Below are positions 1 to 8,502 of a stretch of DNA of 27,244 nucleotides, in pieces (position 1 is the first letter of the stretch; each line of letters starts with the position of its first letter). The stretch covers positions 1 through 27,244 of the forward strand of contig URTZ01000005.1 in the NCBI GenBank assembly GCA_900550825.1, given 5' to 3'. The DNA is from an uncultured Collinsella sp. Lineage in GTDB: Bacteria > Actinomycetota > Coriobacteriia > Coriobacteriales > Coriobacteriaceae. A program made the position numbers and the translations under genes. A model generated the notes under the pieces. It was not told where the DNA came from. It saw only the letters and a program-made list of their open reading frames with translations, and ran no database searches.

Positions 1-48
1 GAGCCAGTCCCCCGGCTCGCCCGCTTTCAATCATGTAAATCGCCGTAT

Positions 49-267
49 CTACTCTGCAGACGAAGATCCACCGTCAACGATTGCCTGCTCGGACTCAGGA
101 ATCCCATCGGCACCCGTGCTCTGTTCTTGCTCCACCTCTTCGCTGATTGCGGAGGCGGGGGTCGAGCCCTTCGCGCCCACGATGTAGGCAGCTCCAAACC
201 CTAACGCAATGGCAATCAAGGTCAAAATCACGTAGACAGGCCAATGGCGCTTAATATACGAAAACAC
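49..267 (-). CDS. Small single-pass membrane protein, function unknown
   Basis: This 72-residue protein has a short basic N-terminus, one hydrophobic segment (about residues 11-31, ending in a glycine/alanine-rich stretch) and a polar, acidic Ser/Glu-rich tail. It looks like a membrane-anchored protein with a short disordered extracytoplasmic tail. The start is GTG at 267, chosen because AAGGAG lies 5 nt upstream. It begins only 21 nt after the stop of the large M28-like gene, so the two are probably one transcript and may work together. No catalytic motif is visible and I do not recognise the family. The reading frame and ribosome-binding site are clear; the function is not. Confidence 0.72.
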   Translation of the reverse strand: MFSYIKRHWPVYVILTLIAIALGFGAAYIVGAKGSTPASAISEEVEQEQSTGADGIPESEQAIVDGGSSSAE

Positions 268-288
268 GTTGACTCCTTAGAGCTCCGT

Positions 289-3200
289 CTACGAACGGCG
301 GATAACCTCGGTCACGACCTCGGATACCGTGGCAATGTTCGTCGGGTTGACATTGTGGGGCAGGTCGTCCTCGGTACGAGCGCAAGCCAGACGCGTGCCG
401 TCCACGCCGGCGATGGTGAGGGCTCGGCGGCTCGCCTCGAGCGCGGCGTAGGCATCGGTCTTGGCATAGGGCATCTCGAGCGCGCCACAATCGACATGGA
501 ACGACTTGCACACCTTGCTGACCAGGTTCATGATGCGGCGATCGCCCTTGAGCAGCTGTTGTTCGCCCTCGACCGTCACAACCGAAAGCCTACCGGCGCC
601 GACGGATTCAAGATTGATGAAAAATACGCCGCGGAGCTTATCGCGATGCGAAGCCAAGAAGGCCTTCATGCCGGCGCCATCACAATCCGAGGCGCCCGTT
701 GCCACAAACCAGATATCGTGACCAAGCAGCTCATCATCGCCCATAGAGGCGACAGCCGAGAGCATATCTTCGGAAGAAGCGCCGTCGGAAGACGTAGCGC
801 CGCCCTTCCAGCCATCGTTATCGTCCTCGAAATTATCCCACGAACCGATGCCGCGACCGGACTTCTTGGCATCGTAATCGTCTTCGACGCCCAGCCAGTC
901 ACTCATGCTGTCCTGTTCGTTTTTCTTTTTACGACCGAACAGGCCGCCCAGGCCGCGCTTGCGAGACTTGGGTGCCGCCGGGGCGGGAGCCGAAATGGTC
1001 TCGATCGGCTGAGCGCCCGACGCAACGGGCATAGGAGGCGCAACGGGTGCCGATGTGGGTTCGGGACCCTGGGCGGTAGCAAAGGGGTCGTTGACCTGTG
1101 CGGAGGGGTCGGGAAGGTCGAACAGCGACGTGCGAGACGCAACGTTTGCCTGCTTCATCGACGGCAGCGACGGATCAGGGACTGAAGCCAGCGGAGACGA
1201 GGAAGGCGCGGGCGACGGAGCCGACGCCGGATCGGGAACATTCATCTGCGGACGCGGCGATGCTTGGGAGGAAATCTGGGCCATAAGGGAATCGACCGTT
1301 TCGTCCTGGGTGGGAGCGACATTGGCAACCGTGGCACCGGAACCACTCGGGGCCGGCATGGTGAAAATCTGCGTGGAGTAAGGCCTCGACTCATCTGTCT
1401 CGGAAGCCTCGGAAACCGCAGGCACTTCCTCCTGCTCGACCTCGGCCGAATCATCTTGCTCGGCTGCCGCGTATTGCTCTTCGTCAGGGTTGGCCTCGAC
1501 GGCCTCGTCCTCGGCGGCATCTTGGATTTCGGCAGCATCAATAGGCTCGTCATCGTCTGCCGCGTCGCCCTGCTCATCGGAAACAGGAAGGGGCTCGGCA
1601 ATCGCGGTGCCTTGCTTTTCAAACGTTATCGTGGAATCGAACTGCGCGGCATCAAACGACATGGTGCTATCGACGTGCTGCTGAGCCTCGAAAGACGTCG
1701 TCGCCTCAACAACACCCGTGGACGCCGGTTGCTGGGACTCAAAGGACGTTGTAGCTTCGGCAGCGTCGACGGGCACGGACTGCATAGCCTCGTTCTGTTC
1801 GAACTCTTGCGCCGCGCGCTCGCGTGCCGCCTCGGCTACTTGCTGCTGAGCGATAGCCTCCTGCTCGGCAGCCTCGCGTGCGGCAGCGCGCTTCTCCTCG
1901 AAATCGTCGACAAATTTCTTGCCCTTTGCAAGCGCGCCCTTAAAGAAGTTGGAAGCACTGGCGCCAATCGAAGAGAACGCGGATGCAATATCGGCATGGG
2001 GCGTTGCCGCGGGAATCTCGGCAGAGAAATCAGTATCGCTCTCGTAAGACACGCGCCTCGGCTGTTCAACGTAATCGTCGTCAGACTCGTCCGCAACGTC
2101 TTGCGCCGGCGCGGCGGGAGCCAAAATGTCCAGTCCTGCCGCGGGATCGATCGCGGACACCGCCTCGGGCTCGGCAACGGCAGCGGTAACCGCGGCAGAC
2201 TCATCATCCACGGCGACAACGGGCGCAGGTGCAGTCACGACGGGGGCAGGCTCGGGCTCAAACGTCGGCTCCTCGCCTTCCTCGTAATCGAGCGTGCAGG
2301 ACTCGGGAAGCATTCCGAGCGCACGGATGGCATCCGAACCAAAGCGGATGTTGCCGGCGGCATTGCGATAGAGCTTGGGCTCGGGCTCGGCCGCGACAGG
2401 CTCCTCCGCCGGCTCGGCAGTGGGAACCTCGTCATTGAACTCTTCGGCCTGGACAGCCTGATTCTGATCCTCGGGCACGATGGCGCCAATCAGCGTCTCG
2501 TCGGCAGACGCACCCTCAAAGCCCTCGATCTGCTCGTCAAAAGCCTCGCCCTGTTCGGGCTCGGTCTGAGCGTCGGGAGCAATCGGCTGACCGAACTCGT
2601 CCTCGGCGTAGGTAGGCTCTTCATACTCGATGGTGTTGCCGTAGTCGTTTTGCTGTTGGGCCGCGGCATACTCCGCCGCTGCGCGCGCCATCTCCTCGGC
2701 ACGACGCTTCTGCTCCCCAAAATAGGTATCGAACGGAACATCGTCGGGAAACTCGTTTTCGCCCTGGAAGGGAGCAACGTTGTCCATAACGCCGAGCATA
2801 GCGGCGACAGAAGACTTGTTGCACACCGCGCCGGACGTATAGGGAAGAACGTGGCGGTTAGAGATGATGTTTGCCGCGTTGGCAAGTGCAACGAGGGAAG
2901 CGAGGATCGCGACAATCCACAGCAGAACCTTGAGCGCGCCGGGGAGCGGCAGGATACGCAAGATGGCAACGGCAGCAGGGGCAACCGTGGCAACGGGCAA
3001 CAGCTTGGCGATGAGCGCACGATACGAAGCATAGGGCTCGCGGGCGAGCAGCTCAGCACGGGGAGAGTCGTAGTGTGCGACAACGACCACCGGGCGGTTG
3101 CGCGGAGACGCGAGCGGGCCCGAGGCCTTGTGGTAGGCGATGACATTTTGGCTCACGCCCGTCTTGCCCAGGCGCGAAACCACAGGGTGGCCCGTGCGCT

Positions 3201-3486
3201 CGAGCACGTAAAGAACGGCGCCGACAATGGCCAGCAAGGTGCCAACCAAGCCGATGCCGCCGCCGATGCCCATCAGCAGGGCGCCGGCAAACGCAAGAAT
3301 ACCGGTAACGGCAAATGCCAACCTACTGGGCGCCGGGGCATTGAACTCCTGAACCTCGGGATCAAAGCCGTGGTTGCGGAAGATCTGAGCGATATCCTCG
3401 GCAGCCAAGCGCTCTTCTTCGCTGCATGCCGGCGTAATGCCGGTGTTCTGCAGCAGGTGGTTAATATAGTTCTGGGTGTTCGCCAT
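289..3486 (-). CDS. Membrane-anchored M28-peptidase-like protein split by a long acidic insertion
   Basis: The 1065-residue protein starts at ATG 3486, with GGAG 5 nt upstream; an open frame extends to 3636 but lacks a ribosome-binding site. Residues 1-50 are soluble, two hydrophobic segments lie at about 55-94, and a further hydrophobic region at about 168-206. The M28 zinc-peptidase pattern is recognisable: HYDS (H138, D140) near the N-terminal half, then 'GAVCN' near 219-223 where the family has GAxDN. The rest of the fold resumes only at about 917-1065 (FVATGAS, INLESVG, KTDAY, LPHNV). Between lie about 680 residues rich in Glu, Ala, Pro and Ser, including four degenerate (T/S)xxFE-type repeats and a basic cluster (GLFGRKKK). 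Several metal ligands differ from the consensus: Asp to Cys222, Glu-Glu to Ser933-Asp934, Asp to Glu960. It may be a pseudopeptidase or a divergent enzyme. It probably shares a transcript with the downstream small membrane protein. Confidence 0.75.
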   Translation of the reverse strand: MANTQNYINHLLQNTGITPACSEEERLAAEDIAQIFRNHGFDPEVQEFNAPAPSRLAFAVTGILAFAGALLMGIGGGIGLVGTLLAIVGAVLYVLERTGHPVVSRLGKTGVSQNVIAYHKASGPLASPRNRPVVVVAHYDSPRAELLAREPYASYRALIAKLLPVATVAPAAVAILRILPLPGALKVLLWIVAILASLVALANAANIISNRHVLPYTSGAVCNKSSVAAMLGVMDNVAPFQGENEFPDDVPFDTYFGEQKRRAEEMARAAAEYAAAQQQNDYGNTIEYEEPTYAEDEFGQPIAPDAQTEPEQGEAFDEQIEGFEGASADETLIGAIVPEDQNQAVQAEEFNDEVPTAEPAEEPVAAEPEPKLYRNAAGNIRFGSDAIRALGMLPESCTLDYEEGEEPTFEPEPAPVVTAPAPVVAVDDESAAVTAAVAEPEAVSAIDPAAGLDILAPAAPAQDVADESDDDYVEQPRRVSYESDTDFSAEIPAATPHADIASAFSSIGASASNFFKGALAKGKKFVDDFEEKRAAAREAAEQEAIAQQQVAEAARERAAQEFEQNEAMQSVPVDAAEATTSFESQQPASTGVVEATTSFEAQQHVDSTMSFDAAQFDSTITFEKQGTAIAEPLPVSDEQGDAADDDEPIDAAEIQDAAEDEAVEANPDEEQYAAAEQDDSAEVEQEEVPAVSEASETDESRPYSTQIFTMPAPSGSGATVANVAPTQDETVDSLMAQISSQASPRPQMNVPDPASAPSPAPSSSPLASVPDPSLPSMKQANVASRTSLFDLPDPSAQVNDPFATAQGPEPTSAPVAPPMPVASGAQPIETISAPAPAAPKSRKRGLGGLFGRKKKNEQDSMSDWLGVEDDYDAKKSGRGIGSWDNFEDDNDGWKGGATSSDGASSEDMLSAVASMGDDELLGHDIWFVATGASDCDGAGMKAFLASHRDKLRGVFFINLESVGAGRLSVVTVEGEQQLLKGDRRIMNLVSKVCKSFHVDCGALEMPYAKTDAYAALEASRRALTIAGVDGTRLACARTEDDLPHNVNPTNIATVSEVVTEVIRRS

Positions 3487-3684
3487 GTGCGCTCCACATC
3501 CATAATCCGACAAATAGGCCCAATGCATGCACATTAGAACCGTATATAGTCGAAAGTATACCCCGAGCGAGCGCAAACGACCGAATTCGGGCCATCTTAA
3601 CGCCCCGAGCGGACAAGGATATAGCCTAATCTCCATATCGGACTAAAATCATGGCAGCAAACCACCTTCTCATGCGAGGACTCT

Positions 3685-4707
3685 ATGACGGCAAGCGACG
3701 CGACCGCGACAATTAAAAAGGGGAATTCGGAGCCCAGTTTCGATAAAACGGCTCAGCGCATCCTCAATCTTTTCTTTGTGCTCAACAGCTCCCCCGAACC
3801 GCTGACGACCGAGCAGATCGTCTTGGATTCTGACCTGGGATATGGCTCGGGCAACATCGACTCGGATAAGCGCAAGTTTCGGCGCGATCGTGACAAACTG
3901 CTCGAGCGTGGCATCTTAATCAAGGAGGTTCGCCCTGCCGGCGCGCAGGAGACCGAGGAAAGCTCGTGGACAATCGACCGCGAGCACACGTTTGCTGCAG
4001 GCGGCCTCATCACCGCAGACGACGCCGATATCCTGCTCAACGCCATCGACCAGACAATAGCGGCCGGCTCATCCACTTTTGCCGCACCGCTTGCCGATAT
4101 TCGCTCCAAGATTGCCTATCTCACCGACAGGACGACGGCGGACGAGGCGACAATCAGCCGCTCTCCCACCGTCGATGCGGTATGGAGCGCCTTTGCCGAG
4201 CGATGCGCGCTGCGATTTTTATATCAGAACGGACGCGGTGAGCAAAAAGAGCGTACCGTCTGCGTCTACGGCATGTTCGAGCGCGAGGGTGTGGCGTACT
4301 TCTGCGGCCTCGACAATGCCACCGACGACATCAGGACATTCCGCTGCGACCGTATCGTTCGCGCTTGGCGTCCTTCGAAGGCCTACACCATCCCTGTGGA
4401 CTTCAACCTCAACGACTACCTGTTCTTTGGATTCGATTTTGCCGACCGACCGCCCGTTGCAGCTACGTTCTCATTCGCCCCTCAGACGCAGATCGATATG
4501 ATCAACGGTCTCACGCGCGGGCGAGGTAAGCTCGCACACACCGATGCGGGATGGATCTGGACCGTTGACGTGCGCGACCTTGAAGCCGCCGCTTCATTTT
4601 GCATGGCCCACGCCATGGACGGCATGAGGCCCATGGCCCCCAAATCGCTCAAACAGGCGTGGAACCACCTCATCGAAAGGACGGTGCACGAGCATGCCCG
4701 TGCGTAA
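3685..4707 (+). CDS. WYL-domain transcriptional regulator (PafB/PafC-like, first of pair)
   Basis: A 340-residue protein with an N-terminal winged-helix region (about residues 20-95, beginning around 'RILNLFFVLNSS') and a C-terminal WYL domain (core around 'LRFLYQNGRG' and 'RTFRCDRIVRAWRP', about 175-235). WYL domains are ligand- or nucleic-acid-sensing modules; adjacent WYL pairs in actinobacteria include PafB and PafC, which act together as a DNA-damage-responsive activator. The ATG at 3685 is preceded by AGGA 4 nt upstream. It is divergent from the M28-like gene across a 198-bp spacer that must carry both promoters, though I could not pick convincing -35/-10 pairs. Its end overlaps the next gene by 14 bp. 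Assignment as PafB is an inference from tandem organisation; no proteasome genes are in view. Confidence 0.82.
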   Translation: MTASDATATIKKGNSEPSFDKTAQRILNLFFVLNSSPEPLTTEQIVLDSDLGYGSGNIDSDKRKFRRDRDKLLERGILIKEVRPAGAQETEESSWTIDREHTFAAGGLITADDADILLNAIDQTIAAGSSTFAAPLADIRSKIAYLTDRTTADEATISRSPTVDAVWSAFAERCALRFLYQNGRGEQKERTVCVYGMFEREGVAYFCGLDNATDDIRTFRCDRIVRAWRPSKAYTIPVDFNLNDYLFFGFDFADRPPVAATFSFAPQTQIDMINGLTRGRGKLAHTDAGWIWTVDVRDLEAAASFCMAHAMDGMRPMAPKSLKQAWNHLIERTVHEHARA

Positions 4708-5611
4708 ACTCACCAGCGAGCAGAGGCTCTCGCGCGCCATCGACATCATGGAGGCCCTCTACGCCGCCGGCGAGAACGGCATGACTCGAAACGAGATTTG
4801 CAGTCGCTTTGACATCACGGGGGCGTCGCTCGACGAGATTCTCGAGATCGTCTCGACGCTCGCGGACCGAGAATCGGGTGCGCGTATCATCTGCGAATGC
4901 CACGACGAACGTGTGGTCCTCACCGGTGACGCCGGACGTGTGCTACCGTTGCGCTTGAGTGCCGCCGAGGGCGCTGTGCTCAACCACGAACTTGAATCGT
5001 TGGGGATCGAGCCGCAGACGGCAGCTCGGATTCGACACGCTCTTCTACCCGAAGAGCTCGGCTATAACCAGCGCGTCTTTGACACCGTCAACCACGGGTC
5101 GCACTGGCAGCAGCTGAGCTGCGCCATTCAGGACGGCGTTCGCTGCCTCATCTCGTATCGTTCGATGGACGATGCACGGCCACGCGAGCGTCTGGTCGAT
5201 CCCTTGCGCATTACGGCAAACGGCGACCAAACATACCTGATTGCCTGGGACATCGCAGTCGATGAGCAGCGCACCTATCGCATGGATAAAATCGAGGGAC
5301 TCACCTTGACGGAAGACTCCGTCGTGCCTCACGCATCGGACGTTGCATCCCTCCACGATTCCCTTGCCCGGACGCAGCGTAGCGCAAAGCTCTTGATGCC
5401 ATTCGATATGGCGGAGCATCTGGACTGGGCCGGCATCACCCTCATCGAGCGCAGCGGGGCAGACATGGCAACGGTAACCGTGCATTACGGCTCCGAGCGT
5501 TGGCTACTGAGCCAGATAATCGCAGCGGGTGGAGCCATCCGCATCTTGGATGACCCCACCCTGTCAAAGCGTCTGTGCGATATGGCAAAAACCCTCGTCT
5601 GTCCGCTTTAG
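4694..5611 (+). CDS. WYL-domain transcriptional regulator (PafB/PafC-like, second of pair)
   Basis: A 305-residue WYL protein. The N-terminal helix-turn-helix (about 7-65) resembles a winged helix ('MTRNEICSRFDITGASLDEI'), the middle is helical, and the WYL domain (about 150-215) carries the tell-tale 'YLIAWDI' followed by 'RTYRMDKIEGL'. The start overlaps the upstream WYL gene by 14 bp, so translation is likely coupled and the two proteins probably function as a heteromer, as PafB and PafC do. The stop overlaps the convergent dinG stop by 4 bp, leaving no room for a dedicated terminator. The regulated genes cannot be told from this window. Confidence 0.82.
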   Translation: MPVRKLTSEQRLSRAIDIMEALYAAGENGMTRNEICSRFDITGASLDEILEIVSTLADRESGARIICECHDERVVLTGDAGRVLPLRLSAAEGAVLNHELESLGIEPQTAARIRHALLPEELGYNQRVFDTVNHGSHWQQLSCAIQDGVRCLISYRSMDDARPRERLVDPLRITANGDQTYLIAWDIAVDEQRTYRMDKIEGLTLTEDSVVPHASDVASLHDSLARTQRSAKLLMPFDMAEHLDWAGITLIERSGADMATVTVHYGSERWLLSQIIAAGGAIRILDDPTLSKRLCDMAKTLVCPL

Positions 5612-8502
5612 CGCCGCCGCTCGTGGCGTGCGCGCCACAGTTGCAGATAGTGACCGATCTGCGCCGATTCGATGCGCTGGTAGGAGCTCGTGGGCAGCGA
5701 CGTTAAGAACTTCTTTCCGTAGCCCTTCGTCACCAGGCGCGGGTCGGCCAGAATCAGCACGCCGCAATCGGTCGACGAGCGGATAAGGCGGCCGGCCGCC
5801 TGCTTGACCTCGAGCACTGCCTCGGGCAGCGAATAGCGCGCCCAAGCGCGGTCTTCGCGCAGGTTGCGCTCGCACGAGAGCGGGTCCGTGGGGCTCGAGA
5901 ACGGCAGCTTGGGAATGATGACGCAGCGCAGCGTCTCGCCGCTGGCGTCAAACCCCTCCCAGAAGGCCTTAAGCGCAAAAAGCGATGAAGTCGGCTCGTT
6001 GATAAACCGATCGCGCAGGCGACGAGGAGATGAGTTGCGCTGCTGGCAGTTGAGCTCCAGACCCGCACGGGCCATCTTGGGCTCAACGCGGGCGTACAGG
6101 TCTTCCATGTCGCGCCGATTGGTGAACAGTGTGAGCACCGATCCGTCCATGGCAAGATGGGCGTCGACCAGCACGCGCTCGAGCGCCGTAAGATAGCTCT
6201 CGCGATCGCGCGGATCGGGGATATCGCCCGCAACGACTACAGCCATGTTCGAATCGAAGTCGTAGCTCGAGTCCAAGTGCAGCGATGAGGATGTTGAAGC
6301 ACCGATGCGATCGAGGCCGACCGCGTGGTTAAAGTGTTCAAAGCTTTTGGACACCGTCATGGTCGCCGAGGCAAAGATAGCCGTGTGAACCTCGGGCAGC
6401 CACTCGGTCGCCAAGGCCTCGCCAATGTCGATGCGCTCTGCGGTCATTGACTCTCCGCCGGCACGCAGCCTGCGATTGACCTGCAGCGAATACACGTAGT
6501 GTTCATCGGTACCATCAATGATGAGTTTGAGGTTCTCGGCCAGCTCGTGCAGGCGGCGCGAGATATCACCCAGGTCGACAACAACCTCGGGCTTGTCGGC
6601 GGCGACGGCTTGCACCAGCGCGTCGACGCTCTTGTCAGCCTGTTCCAATGCGTCGATGGCAGCGTAGGCCGACGGTAAGAAATCATGCCAGTCATCAGAT
6701 TCGCGCAGCTCGGGGCCAATCCATAGATTGGCATTGTCATAACCCCCACGGGCACGGCGGCCGAGCTCGCGAACGCCATCGAACACGTCGGCGATCGCCA
6801 TGCTCGCGCGCGCAACCATCGACGTCGCCTTGGCAGTAAGGCCCAGATAGAGCGTAGAGCCCTCGGAGGTTGCCAAATCACGGGAAACCTGGCTTAGCGC
6901 GCCGGTGCTCGAGCCACCCAGACGCTCAAACAGAACGCGTGATTCGTCCGCCGACACCACGCGCGCCCACTGGCGGCGCGCCTCGCGCTCGATGGAATGG
7001 GCCTCGTCGATTACCCAATGACGAATCGGAGGTAAAATCCTGCCCTCGGCCGCGACATTGCGGAACAGCAGGGAATGGTTGGTGACCACCACGTCGGCAT
7101 GCGCTGCACGACGGCGAGCGCCGTGGACCAAACATTTATCAGGGAAAAACGGGCAGAGGCGACGAGCACACTCGCGCGAGGCCGTTGTAAAGTCGGGGCG
7201 GTTGACGCTGCGCCACCGAATACCGAGCGAGTCGAGGTCGCCATCGGCTGATTGGCAGACGTACGCCATAATGACCGCGACCGCCGTGAGCGTGTCCGCC
7301 GGATCGCGCTTGGTGGTAATCTCGACCTGGCCGCGGCTCATGCGCTCAAGCTTGCGCAGGCACGGATAGTGGTCATACCCCTTGAGAGCGCAAAATGACA
7401 GACCACCGTCCAGTTGCTCGGCAAGTTTTGGCAGCTCATGATACATGAGCTGGTCGGCAAGATTGTTCGATTTGGTCGCAATACCAACCGTGATGTTGTT
7501 ACGGCGTGCTGCCTCGGCAAAAGGCACCAGATAGGCCATCGATTTGCCGACGCCCGTGCCCGCCTCAATTACACGATGAGTGCCCGTGACCAGCGCATCG
7601 CGGACCTCGAGCGCCATCGCGATCTGCTCATCACGCGGCTCGTAGGTGGGATACATGCGATTGACCAGGCCACCTGGCGCATAGTCTGCCTCAATCTCCT
7701 CACGACTCGGCATCTTGAGGACCGGCAGTTCGTCGGCGTCCACCCGATCGTCGGCGCGATCGGCCTTGAGAACGTCAGCACGAGCGGCGCTGAGAGAGAA
7801 GATAGAACCAGGGTTCTGCCCCGCCAAGAATGAGAAGATAGGACGATAGGACCAAGGCACATCCGGATGCATGTCGGCTAGGCGCGCCATGAGGCCCTGG
7901 GGCAAGTCGGTGAGCGCCACGAGCAACACACGCCATACGCCACACAGGGCGTCGACGTCGGCATTGGCACGGTGTGATACCGAGTCACAGCCAAACAGAT
8001 CGGCCATAAAAGACAGCTTGTGCGAGGCCAGGCGCGGAAGCGCGATGCGCGACAGCGCCAGCGAATCGATCCAGATATCGCTCACGTTGACGCCGCCTTT
8101 GACCGACTCGATAAACGAGCGATCGAACGTGGCGTTATGTGCGATCACCGGGCAACCACCGACAAAATCGGCGAGAGCGGCGACGGCCTCAGCGGCCGAC
8201 GGGGCATCTGCCACATCGGCATTTGTAATGCTCGTGAGCTCGGTAATCTCGGCGGGAATCAGTTGCTTGGGATGCACGAAGGTATCGAAGCGGTCGACGA
8301 TCTCGCGGCCCGAAAGACGGGCCGCCGAGATCTCGATCAGCTCGTTGTCCTGCACCGAAAGACCTGTGGTCTCGGTATCGAGGACAATCACATCTTCCTC
8401 GATAAGGCCGAAGGACTGCGTTTTAGCGCGTTCGGCAAGCGTGGCATAGGAGTCGATGACAAACTGCGGCGTTCCTGACGAAACCGCGTCCTCGATTAGC
8501 AT
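5608..8502 (-). CDS. dinG: DinG-family helicase with N-terminal DEDDh exonuclease domain
   Basis: This 964-residue protein fuses a 3'-5' exonuclease of the DnaQ/epsilon type with an XPD-like superfamily 2 helicase, the arrangement of Bacillus-type DinG. Exonuclease motifs are DTETTG (D42, E44), 'AHNATFDRSF' and 'HRANADVD', so all DEDDh acidic residues appear present. The helicase has Walker A (EAGTGVGKS), a DEAH box (VIDEAHSIE), 'ASATM' and motif VI (QAAGRLIRS). Four cysteines in the contexts HYPC, REC, RLC and DKC match an iron-sulfur cluster, which in Bacillus-type DinG is often lost. About 36 residues precede the exonuclease core, more than usual. The start codon overlaps the ddl stop by 7 bp (ATGCTAA), so it is probably translationally coupled to ddl. 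Likely role: DNA repair or processing of damaged or structured DNA. Confidence 0.9.
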   Translation of the reverse strand: MLIEDAVSSGTPQFVIDSYATLAERAKTQSFGLIEEDVIVLDTETTGLSVQDNELIEISAARLSGREIVDRFDTFVHPKQLIPAEITELTSITNADVADAPSAAEAVAALADFVGGCPVIAHNATFDRSFIESVKGGVNVSDIWIDSLALSRIALPRLASHKLSFMADLFGCDSVSHRANADVDALCGVWRVLLVALTDLPQGLMARLADMHPDVPWSYRPIFSFLAGQNPGSIFSLSAARADVLKADRADDRVDADELPVLKMPSREEIEADYAPGGLVNRMYPTYEPRDEQIAMALEVRDALVTGTHRVIEAGTGVGKSMAYLVPFAEAARRNNITVGIATKSNNLADQLMYHELPKLAEQLDGGLSFCALKGYDHYPCLRKLERMSRGQVEITTKRDPADTLTAVAVIMAYVCQSADGDLDSLGIRWRSVNRPDFTTASRECARRLCPFFPDKCLVHGARRRAAHADVVVTNHSLLFRNVAAEGRILPPIRHWVIDEAHSIEREARRQWARVVSADESRVLFERLGGSSTGALSQVSRDLATSEGSTLYLGLTAKATSMVARASMAIADVFDGVRELGRRARGGYDNANLWIGPELRESDDWHDFLPSAYAAIDALEQADKSVDALVQAVAADKPEVVVDLGDISRRLHELAENLKLIIDGTDEHYVYSLQVNRRLRAGGESMTAERIDIGEALATEWLPEVHTAIFASATMTVSKSFEHFNHAVGLDRIGASTSSSLHLDSSYDFDSNMAVVVAGDIPDPRDRESYLTALERVLVDAHLAMDGSVLTLFTNRRDMEDLYARVEPKMARAGLELNCQQRNSSPRRLRDRFINEPTSSLFALKAFWEGFDASGETLRCVIIPKLPFSSPTDPLSCERNLREDRAWARYSLPEAVLEVKQAAGRLIRSSTDCGVLILADPRLVTKGYGKKFLTSLPTSSYQRIESAQIGHYLQLWRARHERRR

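Noticed and set aside
1264..3537. A 757-codon open frame antisense to the M28-like gene
   Set aside because: It is a by-product of GC-rich codon structure on the opposite strand: no domain, no ribosome-binding site, Arg/Gly-rich composition.
3487..3684. Promoter elements in the divergent M28-WYL spacer (TATACT-like, TAAAAT)
   Set aside because: Isolated -10-like hexamers only; no properly spaced -35 partner was found.
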